From JANXYW01 sp031400455 (lineage in GTDB: Bacteria; Chloroflexota; Dehalococcoidia; DSTF01; JACRBR01), in the NCBI GenBank assembly GCA_031400455.1, contig JANNPX010000014.1, positions 1 to 64,000 on the forward strand: a stretch of DNA of 64,000 bases, in the 5' to 3' direction. Shown piece after piece: positions 52,601 through 60,112 of the stretch. A program made the translations under genes and the position numbers. The notes under the pieces were generated by a model, which was not told where the DNA came from, ran no database searches, and was given only the letters and a program-made list of their open reading frames with translations. The stretch's first letter is position 1; the number at the start of each line of letters is the position of its first letter.

Positions 52601-53456
52601 TTACCTGCTCGATCACGCGTTCACCATGCTGGGTGATGCGGAGAGCGGCCGTTTCCGAGCGCTCGCGCTTCCCATCTTTGAAGAGCTCGGCGACCTAGTT
52701 GGTCAGGCGAACGTGCTCAACAATCTCGGTGTCGCCGCCACTATCGAAGGACGCTGGGACGAAGCGATCGGTTCGTTCGAGCGGAGCAAGGTTGCGCGCG
52801 ACAAGGCAGGTGATGTCGTCGGCGCAGCCACGGCGTCCAACAACATCGGCGAAGTACTGTTGAGCCAGGGCCACACCGCCGAGGCGGAGGCAATTTTCAA
52901 GGACGCTCTGCGCGTCTGGCGAGCGGCGAACTATCCGATTGGCGTCGCGGTGGCCACGAGCGCGCTGGGGCTCGCCGCGTCGCGTGCGGGCCGCGCCGTC
53001 GAGTCCGAGGCGTTGCTGAACGAGGCTCTCGATGCGTTCCGCGAACTGCGCGCGGAGAGCTTTGTAGTGGAAACCAAGGCAAGGTTGGCTGAGCAGGCGC
53101 TGATGTGCGGCAACGACTCGATCGCCCGGCAGCGTATCACTGAGGCGCTCGATCATGCTGAGCGGGTCGACGGTGTTGGCGAGGCGAACGCCGCCCTCCA
53201 CCGCCTGCTAGGTGAAGTCCAGGCCCGCGCCGGGGAGCCTGACGCCGCTGCCAAGTCATTTGAGGAGAGCGTGCGCGTCGCCCGCGCGATTAACGCCGAC
53301 TACGAGATCGCGCTGACGCTCGATGCGTTCGCGCGACTGCGGATGGCGCAGGGACAGCCGGCGGACGAAGAAGTGCGCCAGGCTCGCGAGATCCAGCAGC
53401 GGCTTGGGATCTTGGCGCTGCCGTCCCCGCCAGCGCCAGTGCGTTCAGACACCTAG
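49656..53456 (+). CDS. Tandem nucleotide-cyclase, AAA ATPase and TPR signalling protein
   Basis: A 1266-residue cytoplasmic protein. It has two class III cyclase domains: the first (about 25-190) has metal Asp36 (FIDISGF) and Asp86 (LKFGGDALL); the second (about 245-410) is degenerate at the first metal site (FIHFDRT) but keeps DKDGGKI and GDAVNLAARL. Then come an AAA_16-type ATPase (LVGREQEM, Walker A GPAGIGKS near 457-465, FDDAHWLD) and TPR repeats over about 820-1250. The order is that of mammalian soluble adenylyl cyclase and of many large bacterial regulators. It is 47 bases after the giant gene, so co-transcription is possible. Confidence 0.92.
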   Translation: MTASLTPYVPRLLVEWDRVAPSDAYRLIDGTLVFIDISGFTAMSERLARSGKVGAEEVTEVMNASFTRLLEHAYAEGGSLLKFGGDALLLFYSGERHAQRGCRAAMSMRQELRRAGRFRTSAGLVGLRMSVGVHSGECAFFLAGDSHRELIIAGPTVTKTVEMEATAQTGEILVSAEIAAMLPAGGSVAHPSGGFLLKKAPPSTGDSAPEDAALVFAHGDIFVPVAIRQHLGETAAESEHRQVTVAFIHFDRTDALLAADGPAALAAKLDSLMRNVQAATLEHDVCVLGTDIDKDGGKIILTAGVPRSNDNDEERMLRALRAIVDASADLPLRVGVNRGPVFAGDIGPSYRKTYTVMGDAVNLAARLMAKAEPGQILSTESVIERSRTQFKTRALEPFSVKGKARPITAFAIGSMRALRARGDASRVPLVGREQEMHLLTATLDSIHVQGTAIVELIGPAGIGKSRLIRELAASREGIAYFETTAEQYASATPYFAFGAFLRSVLGIAPQSRGANAVATLTERVNEHAPLLAPWLPLVALVMDLRVPSTPEVDQLDPRFRRNRLHEVVTELLTRLLPRPAVIAFDDAHWLDEASRDLLRYVMASVDQVPWLICIPRRPDDALSFAPDAPNAAVIRLEPLAPDAALALVAAVASDAPISQHELRALAERAGGNPLFLREIVANRLAQQEGAGMPESVEALLTARIDRLAPDDRRLLRYASVFGTSISTEALDGSLAGLVASEGEASWLRLDEFLVTDVPGSVRFKHAVVQEVAYEGLPFRLRRELHERIGLYLERTAGERADDDADLLSVHFSRAQDYRRAYRYARIAGDRSKARFANVEASEAYARAISAARLLDDVPSVELAALLESRGDVCELAGRYADAASAYQAAGRIDGYHGAAPGGLALKQGVIRERTGRYTPALRWYGRALRAEDGDPRDRAKLGLAYAGVRFRQGRYADCAHWARTALRDAQAVGDRAGEAHAYYLLDHAFTMLGDAESGRFRALALPIFEELGDLVGQANVLNNLGVAATIEGRWDEAIGSFERSKVARDKAGDVVGAATASNNIGEVLLSQGHTAEAEAIFKDALRVWRAANYPIGVAVATSALGLAASRAGRAVESEALLNEALDAFRELRAESFVVETKARLAEQALMCGNDSIARQRITEALDHAERVDGVGEANAALHRLLGEVQARAGEPDAAAKSFEESVRVARAINADYEIALTLDAFARLRMAQGQPADEEVRQAREIQQRLGILALPSPPAPVRSDT

Positions 53457-53576
53457 CTTCCGACTGGCCCGTTGACAGGTACGGGCGATCGGCGGATACT
53501 AACCGCACGGTCGGAACATTGCCACTGGTTGGTCAGGATGCAAGCCGCTGCTATGAGCCCGCTGGAGTCCCAACTG

Positions 53577-54026
53577 ATGACCGATACGCCAGGCGCGCTC
53601 ACCGCACCCCACGTGCTCGAATACCCGTATACCCGTAGTGTCGGTCCCGTGTTGGGCCGATTCTTCGCGGGCTTGCGCGAGCGCCGCATCGAAGGCATCC
53701 GCTCCAAATCGGGGCGCGTGCTCGTGCCACCGCAGGAATATGACCCCGAGACGGGCGAAGAACTGGCCGGCTGGGTTGCCGTAGCCGATGCGGGCGTCGT
53801 CACCACGTGGGCCTGGGTGCACGAGCCGCGTGCGCACCATCCGCTCGATCGTCCGTTTGCGTTTGCGCTGGTGCGGCTGGACGGCGCTGACAGCGCGATA
53901 CTGCACGCTGTCGACGGCGGCGACGAATCGCGGATGGCCACTGGCATGCGCGTGCGCGCTCGCTGGCGCGATGAGACCCAGGGTGACATCCACGACATCG
54001 TCTGCTTCGAGCCGGAGGCGTTGTGA
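53577..54026 (+). CDS. DUF35 OB-fold protein lacking the zinc-ribbon cysteines
   Basis: A 149-residue protein of the DUF35 (acyl-CoA-binding OB-fold) family. The N-terminal helix and the position of the zinc ribbon are recognisable (GIRSKSGRVLVPPQEYDPETGEEL) but the four Cys are replaced. The OB-fold follows (GVVTTWAWVH, PFAFALVRLDGADS, GMRVRARWR). I chose ATG 53577, with GGAG nine bases before; earlier ATGs at 53538 and 53553 are possible. The end overlaps the next DUF35 gene by GTGA, so they probably form a heteromer with the thiolase-like proteins. Confidence 0.85.
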   Translation: MTDTPGALTAPHVLEYPYTRSVGPVLGRFFAGLRERRIEGIRSKSGRVLVPPQEYDPETGEELAGWVAVADAGVVTTWAWVHEPRAHHPLDRPFAFALVRLDGADSAILHAVDGGDESRMATGMRVRARWRDETQGDIHDIVCFEPEAL

Positions 54027-54511
54027 GCGATCCGGTGATGGTGATCGGTACGCCGATCCGGCTGGAGTACACGTTTACCGCTGGGGAGGCGCAAACGCGC
54101 TTCCTGCGCGCGCTGGCGGAGGGGAAGCTGATCGGGCAGCGCTGCCCGTCGTGCCTCAAGGTGTACATCCCGCCCCGCGGGTCGTGCCCGACGTGCGCCG
54201 TTCCGACGCAGGAAGCCGTGCAGGTGTCCGACAGGGGCACGGTGACAACGTTCTGCATCGTCAACATCCCGTTCCCGGGGCAGGCGATCAAGCCGCCGTT
54301 TGTCGCCGCGTCGGTGCTGCTGGATGGCGCGGACATCGCGATCTTCCACCTCTTGCAGGAGGTCGATGCGGCGGATGCGCGCATGGGGATGCGCGTCGAA
54401 GCGGTCTGGGTGCCGCGCGAAGAGCTGCGCGCGAGCATGGAAAGCGTCCGCTACTTCCGCCCGACGGGTGAGCCTGACGCGGCGTACGATTCGTACAAGG
54501 AGCACCTGTGA
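54023..54511 (+). CDS. DUF35 zinc-ribbon OB-fold protein
   Basis: A 162-residue DUF35 protein with an intact zinc ribbon (RCPSCLKVYIPPRGSCPTCA, four Cys) and the OB-fold (GTVTTFCIVN, PFVAASVLLDGADIAIFHLL). Such proteins bind acyl-CoA and partner with thiolase-like enzymes, as ChsH2 does with Ltp2 in sterol side-chain degradation. GTG 54023 overlaps the previous stop. The stop overlaps the start of the thiolase-like gene (TGATG). Confidence 0.92.
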   Translation: MSDPVMVIGTPIRLEYTFTAGEAQTRFLRALAEGKLIGQRCPSCLKVYIPPRGSCPTCAVPTQEAVQVSDRGTVTTFCIVNIPFPGQAIKPPFVAASVLLDGADIAIFHLLQEVDAADARMGMRVEAVWVPREELRASMESVRYFRPTGEPDAAYDSYKEHL

Positions 54512-55569
54512 TGCGCGATGTCGCAGTGGTCTCCTTCGCGCAGTCGCCGTACGTGCGCAACGATACCCAGCGCAACGAGGTCGAGATCCTGATGCCGGTC
54601 ATCTCGGACGCGATCGAGCGCTCCGGCATCCCGCGCAAGGAGATCGGATTCACGGTGTCGGGGAGTTGCGACTACCTTGCGGGGCAGCCGTTCGCCTTCG
54701 TGAGCGCGCTCGACGCAGTGGGGGCGTGGCCGCCGATTCGGGAGTCGCATGTCGAGATGGACGGCGCGTGGGCGTTGTACGAAGCGTGGGTGCAGATCCA
54801 GTGCGGGGACGTCGATTCGGCGCTCATCTACGCGTTCGGGAAGTCGTCGCTGGGCGATCTGCGCGATGTGATGACGTTGCAGCTCGACCCGTACTGCGTC
54901 GCGCCGTTGTGGCCAGACAGCATCAGCGTCGCCGCGCTCCAGGCACGCGCGATGCTCGACGCCGGCCGCTGTACCGAGGGCGATATGGCGGAGATTGCCG
55001 CGCGGAGCCGCCGCGATGGGCAATCGAACGCAGCCGCGCAGCTCACGGGCGATTTTGACACTGGTGCGCTGCTTCGCGAGCCGTATGTGGTGTCGCCGCT
55101 GCGGCGGCACGACTGCCCGCCGATCTCCGATGGGGCGGCTGCCGTCGTTCTGGCGGCGGGCGATCTCGCGCGGCGCGTTAGCAAGCGCCCCGCGTGGATC
55201 AGTGGCATCGACCATCGTATTGAACCCGCGAGCCTCGGCGTCCGCGATCTCACCCAGTCGCCGTCCACGAAGCTGGCGGGCGAACGCGCGGGGGCGGTGG
55301 GCGTGACCCTCGATGTTGCGGAGTTGCACGCGCCGTTCACGCATCAAGAGTTGATCCTTCGCGAGGCACTCGGTCTTGGCGCGGGCGTACGCATCAACCC
55401 GTCCGGCGGCGCGCTGGCGGCGAACGCGGTGATGGTCGCAGGGCTCGCGCGCATCGGCGAAGCGGCGGTGCGTATCATCGATGGCAGCGCGAACCGCGCG
55501 CTGGCACATGCGACGTCCGGTCCATGCCTGCAACAGAATCTGGTCTGCGTCATGGAGGCGCGGCTATGA
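54511..55569 (+). CDS. Thiolase-like protein 1 (no nucleophilic Cys), possible retro-aldolase
   Basis: A 352-residue thiolase-fold protein. Late thiolase motifs are kept (CPPISDGAAAVVL, ELHAPFTHQEL, NPSGGALAANAVMVAGL). The strand that carries the nucleophilic Cys in thiolases reads MDGAWALYEA here, so ordinary Claisen cleavage is unlikely. Together with the two DUF35 genes it resembles the Ltp2/ChsH2 aldolase arrangement that releases a short acyl-CoA from a tertiary alcohol. The function is inferred. ATG 54511 overlaps the previous stop. Confidence 0.87.
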   Translation: MRDVAVVSFAQSPYVRNDTQRNEVEILMPVISDAIERSGIPRKEIGFTVSGSCDYLAGQPFAFVSALDAVGAWPPIRESHVEMDGAWALYEAWVQIQCGDVDSALIYAFGKSSLGDLRDVMTLQLDPYCVAPLWPDSISVAALQARAMLDAGRCTEGDMAEIAARSRRDGQSNAAAQLTGDFDTGALLREPYVVSPLRRHDCPPISDGAAAVVLAAGDLARRVSKRPAWISGIDHRIEPASLGVRDLTQSPSTKLAGERAGAVGVTLDVAELHAPFTHQELILREALGLGAGVRINPSGGALAANAVMVAGLARIGEAAVRIIDGSANRALAHATSGPCLQQNLVCVMEARL

Positions 55570-55626
55570 TCGTTCTCGCTTTCTCTGCCTGGCGCGCTCT
55601 GAGCGCGCAACGGGGCACCGGCCACC

Positions 55627-55675
55627 ACCCCTCTCTCCGCCTCGCCACGTCGAGCAGGCCGGCGGAGAGGGGGGC
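55627..55675. repeat. Palindrome between the two thiolase-like genes
   Basis: CTCTCCGCC (55633-55641) and GGCGGAGAG (55661-55669) form a 9-bp stem extended by flanking C and G runs. It is probably a dispersed repeat in the 127-base spacer. It does not look like part of either gene. Confidence 0.5.
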
Positions 55676-55696
55676 GCCCCCGAACGAGGTGCGCTG

Positions 55697-56860
55697 ATGG
55701 CGGAACGGTGTGCAGTGATCGGCATCGGACAGACGAAGCACGCTTCGAAGCGCGCGGACGTGTCGATCGCTGGCCTCGTCCGCGAGGCGGCGCAGCGCGC
55801 GCTTGACGACGCGGAACTGACGTACGCGGACATCGACGCCGTCGTCATCGGCAAGGCGCCGGACATGTTCGAGGGCGTGATGATGCCGGAGCTGTATCTC
55901 GCGGACGCGCTCGGCGCCGCCGGCAAGCCGATGCTGCGCGTACACACGGCGGGCAGCGTCGGTGGATCGACGGCGATCGTCGCGTCGCACCTCGTTGAGG
56001 CGGGCGTACACGAGCGCGTGCTGACCGTCGCGTTCGAAAAGCAGTCTGAGTCGGACGCGATGTGGGCGCTGGCGCCGAAGCTCCCGTTTCAGCCGACGAC
56101 AGTCGCCGGCGCTGGCGGGTACTTCGCGCCGCATATCCGGTCGTACATGCGGCGCTCGGGTGCGCCGGCCGACACGGGGATGCGCGTGGTCGTGAAGGAT
56201 CGATTGAATGCGCTGAAGAATCCGTACGCGCACCTGCACCAGGGCGACATCACGTTGGAGTCCGTCGCCGCATCGCCGATGCTGTGGGATCCGATCCGTT
56301 ACGCGGAGACGTGTCCGTCGTCTGACGGCGCTTGCGCGATGGTGCTGGGGTCCGAGAAGGCGGCGGAGCGCGCGCCACGCGCGCCCGCGTGGATCCACGC
56401 TTCGGCTATGCGGAGCGAGCCGACGATGTTCTCCGGGCGCGACCAGGTGAGCCCGCAAGCCGGGAAGGACTGCGCTGCCGACGTGTATCGCCAGGCGGGG
56501 ATCACGAACCCGCGCAAGGAAATCGACTGCGCCGAGATCTACGTGCCGTTCAGCTGGTTCGAGCCGATGTGGATGGAGAACCTGGGCTTTGCGGACGAGG
56601 GCGCAGGGTGGAAGATGACCGTCGAAGGCGCGACGGCGATGGATGGCGACTTGCCCGTGAATATGTCGGGCGGTGTGCTGTCGTCGAACCCGATCGGCGC
56701 GTCCGGCATGTTGCGCTTCGCGGAGGCGGCGATGCAGGTGCGGGGCACGGCAGGCGCGCACCAACTCGATGGCGTCAGCCGCGCGCTCGGGCATGCGTAC
56801 GGCGGCGGCTCGCAGTTCTTCTCGATGTGGATCGTCGGGAGGGAGCGGGCGAGTTCGTAG
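55697..56860 (+). CDS. Thiolase-like protein 2 (no nucleophilic Cys)
   Basis: A 387-residue thiolase-fold protein starting MAERCAVIGIGQTKHASK, with GAGG eight bases upstream. Conserved parts: CPSSDGACAMVLGS, EIDCAEIYVPFSWFEPMW, MSGGVLSSNPIGASG and HAYGGGSQFF. The nucleophile position reads HTAGSVGGS, with no Cys. It is a paralog of the upstream thiolase-like gene but only distantly similar. It could form the active or the structural half of a hetero-oligomer with it and the DUF35 proteins. The frame is open upstream of the ATG, but that part is repeat sequence. Confidence 0.87.
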   Translation: MAERCAVIGIGQTKHASKRADVSIAGLVREAAQRALDDAELTYADIDAVVIGKAPDMFEGVMMPELYLADALGAAGKPMLRVHTAGSVGGSTAIVASHLVEAGVHERVLTVAFEKQSESDAMWALAPKLPFQPTTVAGAGGYFAPHIRSYMRRSGAPADTGMRVVVKDRLNALKNPYAHLHQGDITLESVAASPMLWDPIRYAETCPSSDGACAMVLGSEKAAERAPRAPAWIHASAMRSEPTMFSGRDQVSPQAGKDCAADVYRQAGITNPRKEIDCAEIYVPFSWFEPMWMENLGFADEGAGWKMTVEGATAMDGDLPVNMSGGVLSSNPIGASGMLRFAEAAMQVRGTAGAHQLDGVSRALGHAYGGGSQFFSMWIVGRERASS

Positions 56861-56885
56861 TGGGTAGTTCGTAGTCTGTAGTTCT
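56861..56885. repeat. GTAGTT-rich simple repeat, copy 1
   Basis: Degenerate units of GTAGT(T/C)/GTAGTCT follow the thiolase gene. A similar stretch is at 59928-59965. Both sit at the ends of gene blocks. They look like low-complexity dispersed sequence. Confidence 0.5.
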
Positions 56886-56901
56886 GCGGGTGACAGAACA
56901 A

Positions 56902-56919
56902 ATGTGTCACGTGAAACAT
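56902..56919. promoter_or_regulatory. Near-perfect palindrome with CACGTG core upstream of acyl-CoA synthetase
   Basis: ATGTGTCACGTGAAACAT is an 18-base palindrome with one mismatch pair. It shares TGTCACGTGA with the palindrome at 24105-24116. It lies about 70 bases before the synthetase start, with a possible -10 (CATAAT at 56945-56950) after it, so it is well placed for a repressor or activator. Confidence 0.5.
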
Positions 56920-56989
56920 TGGGCGTAGACGAGGCAAAAGGCGACATAATAGAAGGCGCCAAAGGATTAGGAAGCGGGCGGGCGGATCG

Positions 56990-58654
56990 ATGACGTTGCA
57001 GTTTCAACTTGCTGACCTGTTCGAGAGCGTGGCGGACGCGGTGCCGGAGCGGGAAGCTGTCGTGTATGGCGACCGGCGGCTGACGTTCCGTCAGTTCGAC
57101 GATCGGGCGACGCAGCTCGCGCACTATCTGCGCGGGCAGGGGGTTGGCGCGGGCGACCGCGTTGGGCTCTACCTCTACAACTGCAACGAGTATCTCGAGG
57201 GGGCGCTGGCGGCGTTCAAGCTCGGCGCTTCGCCGGTCAATATCAACTTCCGGTACGTCGAGGAGGAGTTGCGGTACCTCTGCGACGACGCCGACTTGAA
57301 GACGATGATCTTCCATCGCGAGTTCGCGCCGCGGGTTGCCTTCGTTGCGCCGAAGCTGCCTGCGCTGCGCACGCTCGTGTTCGTCGACGATGGAAGTGGT
57401 GCTGATGTTGGGGCGTTCGCGCCGGCCGGAGACGGGCCGCCACGCAGGGCGGCCCCTCCGGGGTCTACGGGCGCGCCGGCGATCGAATACGAATCGGCGA
57501 TCAGCGAGCAGTCGAGCGCGCGGGACTTTGGGGAGCGGTCCGGCGACGACGTGTACCTGCTCTATACGGGCGGCACGACGGGCATGCCGAAGGGCGTGAT
57601 GTGGCGGCACGAGGATCTGTTCTTCGCTGGCCTGCAGGGTGGCAATCCGGGCGGGCCCGATATCACCGCGCCGGAGCAACTTGGCGCGAACGCTGCTGCG
57701 GGGAATCCGACCGTGACGTTGCCGGTCGCGCCGCTGATGCACGGCAACGGCCACTGGTCGTGCATGATCGGCATGCATAGCGGCGGCAAGGTGGTGTTGA
57801 CGCAGTCACGTCGGCTGGATGCGCACGAGATCTGGTCGCTGGTCGAGCGCGAGAAGGTGAGCGTGATGTCGATCGTCGGCGATGCGATGGCCCGGCCGAT
57901 GGCGCAGGCGCTGGAGGAGAAGGACTACGACGTTTCGTCCGTGTTCGCGTTCTCGTCGGCGGGGGCGCTGTTCTCCGAGGATGTGAAGGAGCGGTTGCGC
58001 GCGAAGCTTAAGACGACGCTGATCATCGACGCCTTCGGGATGTCGGAAGCGGGGCACCAGGGCATGAACCTCGGGAAGAACGCTGACGGCAAGTTACGCT
58101 TCTCGATCGACGCGCTGACGGCAGTGTTGGACGATGACCTGCGCCCCGTCGAGGCGGGGAGCGGCAAAGTGGGCATGCTGGCCCGCACGGGGCGGCTTCC
58201 GCTGGGCTACTGGAAGGATCCCGAGAAGACCGCAAAGACCTTCGTGACCGACCCGGAAGGACGGCGCTGGGTGATGGCCGGCGACATGGCGACGATCGAT
58301 CAGGACGGGACGGCGGTCGTGCTGGGTCGCGGGTCGCTGTGCATCAACAGCGGTGGCGAGAAGATCTATCCGGAGGAAGTCGAACTGGCGCTGCGCTCGC
58401 ATCCGGGCGTGTACGACGCGGTGGTCGTCGGTGTGCCTGACGAGCGGTGGGGGCAGCGTGTTGCGGCGGTTGTGCAGGCGCAGCCGGGCGCGGTGTTGAC
58501 GCTGGACGAGTTGGCGGAGCACTGCTCGACGCATATCGCGCGCTACAAGCTGCCGCGCGAGTTGCATCTTGTGGAGTCGATGCAGCGGTCGCCGGCGGGG
58601 AAGGCGGATTATGCGTGGGCGAAGGGCGTCGCTTTGGGCGACGCGGGACCCTAA
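56990..58654 (+). CDS. Acyl-CoA synthetase (AMP-binding)
   Basis: A 554-residue adenylate-forming enzyme that activates a carboxylic acid to its CoA thioester. The phosphate-binding P-loop motif is YTGGTTGMPKG (about 191-201). FGMSEAGH, the GDMA(T)ID segment and the C-terminal hinge GRGSLCINSGGEKIYPEEVE follow, and the catalytic Lys region is SPAGKADY. Residues about 144-164 (PAGDGPPRRAAPPGSTGAPA) are an extra loop encoded by a palindromic repeat at 57425-57462. The chain length and motifs fit the FadD3/FadD17-like family used for sterol or aromatic acids. The stop is followed by a strong hairpin. Confidence 0.93.
   Translation: MTLQFQLADLFESVADAVPEREAVVYGDRRLTFRQFDDRATQLAHYLRGQGVGAGDRVGLYLYNCNEYLEGALAAFKLGASPVNINFRYVEEELRYLCDDADLKTMIFHREFAPRVAFVAPKLPALRTLVFVDDGSGADVGAFAPAGDGPPRRAAPPGSTGAPAIEYESAISEQSSARDFGERSGDDVYLLYTGGTTGMPKGVMWRHEDLFFAGLQGGNPGGPDITAPEQLGANAAAGNPTVTLPVAPLMHGNGHWSCMIGMHSGGKVVLTQSRRLDAHEIWSLVEREKVSVMSIVGDAMARPMAQALEEKDYDVSSVFAFSSAGALFSEDVKERLRAKLKTTLIIDAFGMSEAGHQGMNLGKNADGKLRFSIDALTAVLDDDLRPVEAGSGKVGMLARTGRLPLGYWKDPEKTAKTFVTDPEGRRWVMAGDMATIDQDGTAVVLGRGSLCINSGGEKIYPEEVELALRSHPGVYDAVVVGVPDERWGQRVAAVVQAQPGAVLTLDELAEHCSTHIARYKLPRELHLVESMQRSPAGKADYAWAKGVALGDAGP
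57425..57462. repeat. Dispersed palindrome inserted in the coding sequence
   Basis: GGGCCGCC (57434-57441) and GGCGGCCC (57448-57455) form an 8-bp stem, with a further CCGGA/TCCGG pairing outside. The shape, stem-loop with GC arms, matches dispersed palindromes seen in intergenic DNA of related bacteria. Here it is in frame inside the acyl-CoA synthetase. Confidence 0.6.
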
Positions 58655-58690
58655 CCCCCGGCCCCTTCCCCGCGAGGGAAGGGGAGCTTT
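58655..58690 (+). terminator. Hairpin with T-run after acyl-CoA synthetase
   Basis: CCCCTTCCC, loop CGCGA, GGGAAGGGG followed by AGCTTTT. It looks like an intrinsic terminator and also like a known type of dispersed repeat. The next gene starts about 45 bases further, so partial read-through would still express it. Confidence 0.65.
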
Positions 58691-58733
58691 TGAAGCGGGA
58701 ACTAAGCGCAATAGCGGGCCGAGGATTGAGTGA

Positions 58734-59543
58734 ATGGCTGAACCACATCTGCTGATCGAACGGGAGGGGCACGTTGTCACGCTGACGATGAACCGGCCCG
58801 AGGTGAAGAACGCCATCTCGATGGAGATGCTGTGCCGGCTGGCTGATGCGTGGGTGATGATCGACGACGATCCGGAGGTGCGGTGCGCGATCCTCACGGG
58901 TACGGGCAGCGACTTCTGCGCGGGCGCGGACCTCGACAAGCTGGTGGCGCGGTCGATGCAGAATCTGCCGCCGGAGGACGAGTGGGAGGCGCGGATCCGC
59001 GCTGACTACGGTGTGATCTTCGAGGGGCTGCTGCGCAACCGGCAGTTGAAGAAGCCGCTTATCGCTGCCGTCGAAGGGTACTGCGTCGCGGGCGGCACGG
59101 AGATCCTGCAGGCGACGGACATCCGCGTGGCGGGTGAGGGCTCGACGTTCGGGATCACGGAGGCGAAGTGGAGTCTGTATCCGCAGGGCGGGTCGGTGAT
59201 CCGGCTGCGGCGTCAGATTCCGTACACGAAGGCGATGGAGATGCTGCTGACGGCCGACATGTATCCGGCCGAGGAGGCGCTGAGCTTCGGGCTGATCGGG
59301 CGCATTGTGCCGAAGGGGCAGGCGCTGACTGTTGCAAAGGAAATGGCCGAGAAGGTGGCGTCGAACGGGCCGGTGGCGATTCTCAAGATCAAAGAAGCGG
59401 TGCAGCGAACGGAGTGCCTGCCGGAGCAGGATGCGCTCGCGCTCGACTTGCAGATCGGGATGCAGGTGACAGCGACGGAGGACGCTCGGGAGGGGCCGCG
59501 GGCGTTCAAGGAGAAGCGGAAGCCGGTGTTCAAGGGGCGGTGA
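58734..59543 (+). CDS. Enoyl-CoA hydratase/isomerase (crotonase family)
   Basis: A 269-residue crotonase. Oxyanion-hole segments are DFCAGADLDKL and GYCVAGGTEILQATDIRVA. TEAKWSLYPQGGSVIRLRR is in the active-site region, with a Glu typical of hydratases in the first segment. The C-terminal helix (EGPRAFKEKRKPVF) caps the active site. It catalyses hydration or isomerisation of an enoyl-CoA. Its stop overlaps the NTF2-like gene (TGATG). Confidence 0.93.
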   Translation: MAEPHLLIEREGHVVTLTMNRPEVKNAISMEMLCRLADAWVMIDDDPEVRCAILTGTGSDFCAGADLDKLVARSMQNLPPEDEWEARIRADYGVIFEGLLRNRQLKKPLIAAVEGYCVAGGTEILQATDIRVAGEGSTFGITEAKWSLYPQGGSVIRLRRQIPYTKAMEMLLTADMYPAEEALSFGLIGRIVPKGQALTVAKEMAEKVASNGPVAILKIKEAVQRTECLPEQDALALDLQIGMQVTATEDAREGPRAFKEKRKPVFKGR

Positions 59544-59920
59544 TGACGGAGTCCGAAACTGAGGCGATGGGTGTGCTCGACGCGTTCATGACGGCGTGGA
59601 ACGGACGCGACGTGACCGCGTTCGCCGCCACCTTCAACTATCCGTCGGTGCGGATCGCCAGCGGGCGGGTGCGGATCATCGAGAGTGCGGCGTCGCACAG
59701 GTCCGATATGTTCGAGTTGATGGCGGCGCAGGGGTGGCATCACAGCGCGTGGTTGCGGCGGGATGTCATTCACAGCGGCGAGGATAAGGTGCATTTCAAT
59801 ACGCGGTTCGGGCGGTACCGGGAGGACGGCAGCACGATCGGGGAGTACGACTCGATCTACATCGTGAGCGGGCAGGATGGGAACTGGGGCGTGCAGGGGC
59901 GATCGAGCTTTGCGCCGTGA
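59543..59920 (+). CDS. NTF2-like (SnoaL-type) protein
   Basis: A 125-residue protein with the NTF2/SnoaL cone fold by pattern: a helix (VLDAFMTAWNGRDVTAF), FNYPSVRI, WHHSAWLRRDV, KVHFNTRFGRY and EYDSIYIVSGQDGNWGVQGRSSF. Such folds act as isomerases, hydratases or ligand carriers. The start overlaps the stop of the hydratase, so a joint role with it is likely. No catalytic residues can be assigned with certainty. Confidence 0.78.
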   Translation: MTESETEAMGVLDAFMTAWNGRDVTAFAATFNYPSVRIASGRVRIIESAASHRSDMFELMAAQGWHHSAWLRRDVIHSGEDKVHFNTRFGRYREDGSTIGEYDSIYIVSGQDGNWGVQGRSSFAP

Positions 59921-59927
59921 TGGCGAC

Positions 59928-60069
59928 GAAGTACGTAGTTGGTAGTTCGTGGTTTGTAGTTCTTGCGGCGGCTGCACGGAGAGTGTTCGTGGGGTTGGGC
60001 CGCCGTGCTGGGTGGAGAAGATCCGTCGCTTCGCTCAGGATGACACGAAGCGTCGCTCTGGATGACAGT
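59928..60069. repeat. GTAGTT-rich copy 2 and half copy of the 16895 repeat
   Basis: 59928-59965 has degenerate GTAGTTGGTAGTTCG units similar to those at 56861. 60020-60046 matches one arm of the inverted repeat at 16936-16963 (AGATCCGTCGCTTCGCTC). The 192-base gap before the acyl-CoA dehydrogenase holds no gene. Confidence 0.5.
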
Positions 60070-60112
60070 AGATGAGAATGGCGACCGAGACCTGATGACT
60101 GGGGACTGAAGT

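Noticed and set aside
55550..57778. 742-codon minus-strand frame
   Set aside because: It lies opposite thiolase-like protein 2 and the acyl-CoA synthetase and is rich in Arg and His without motifs.
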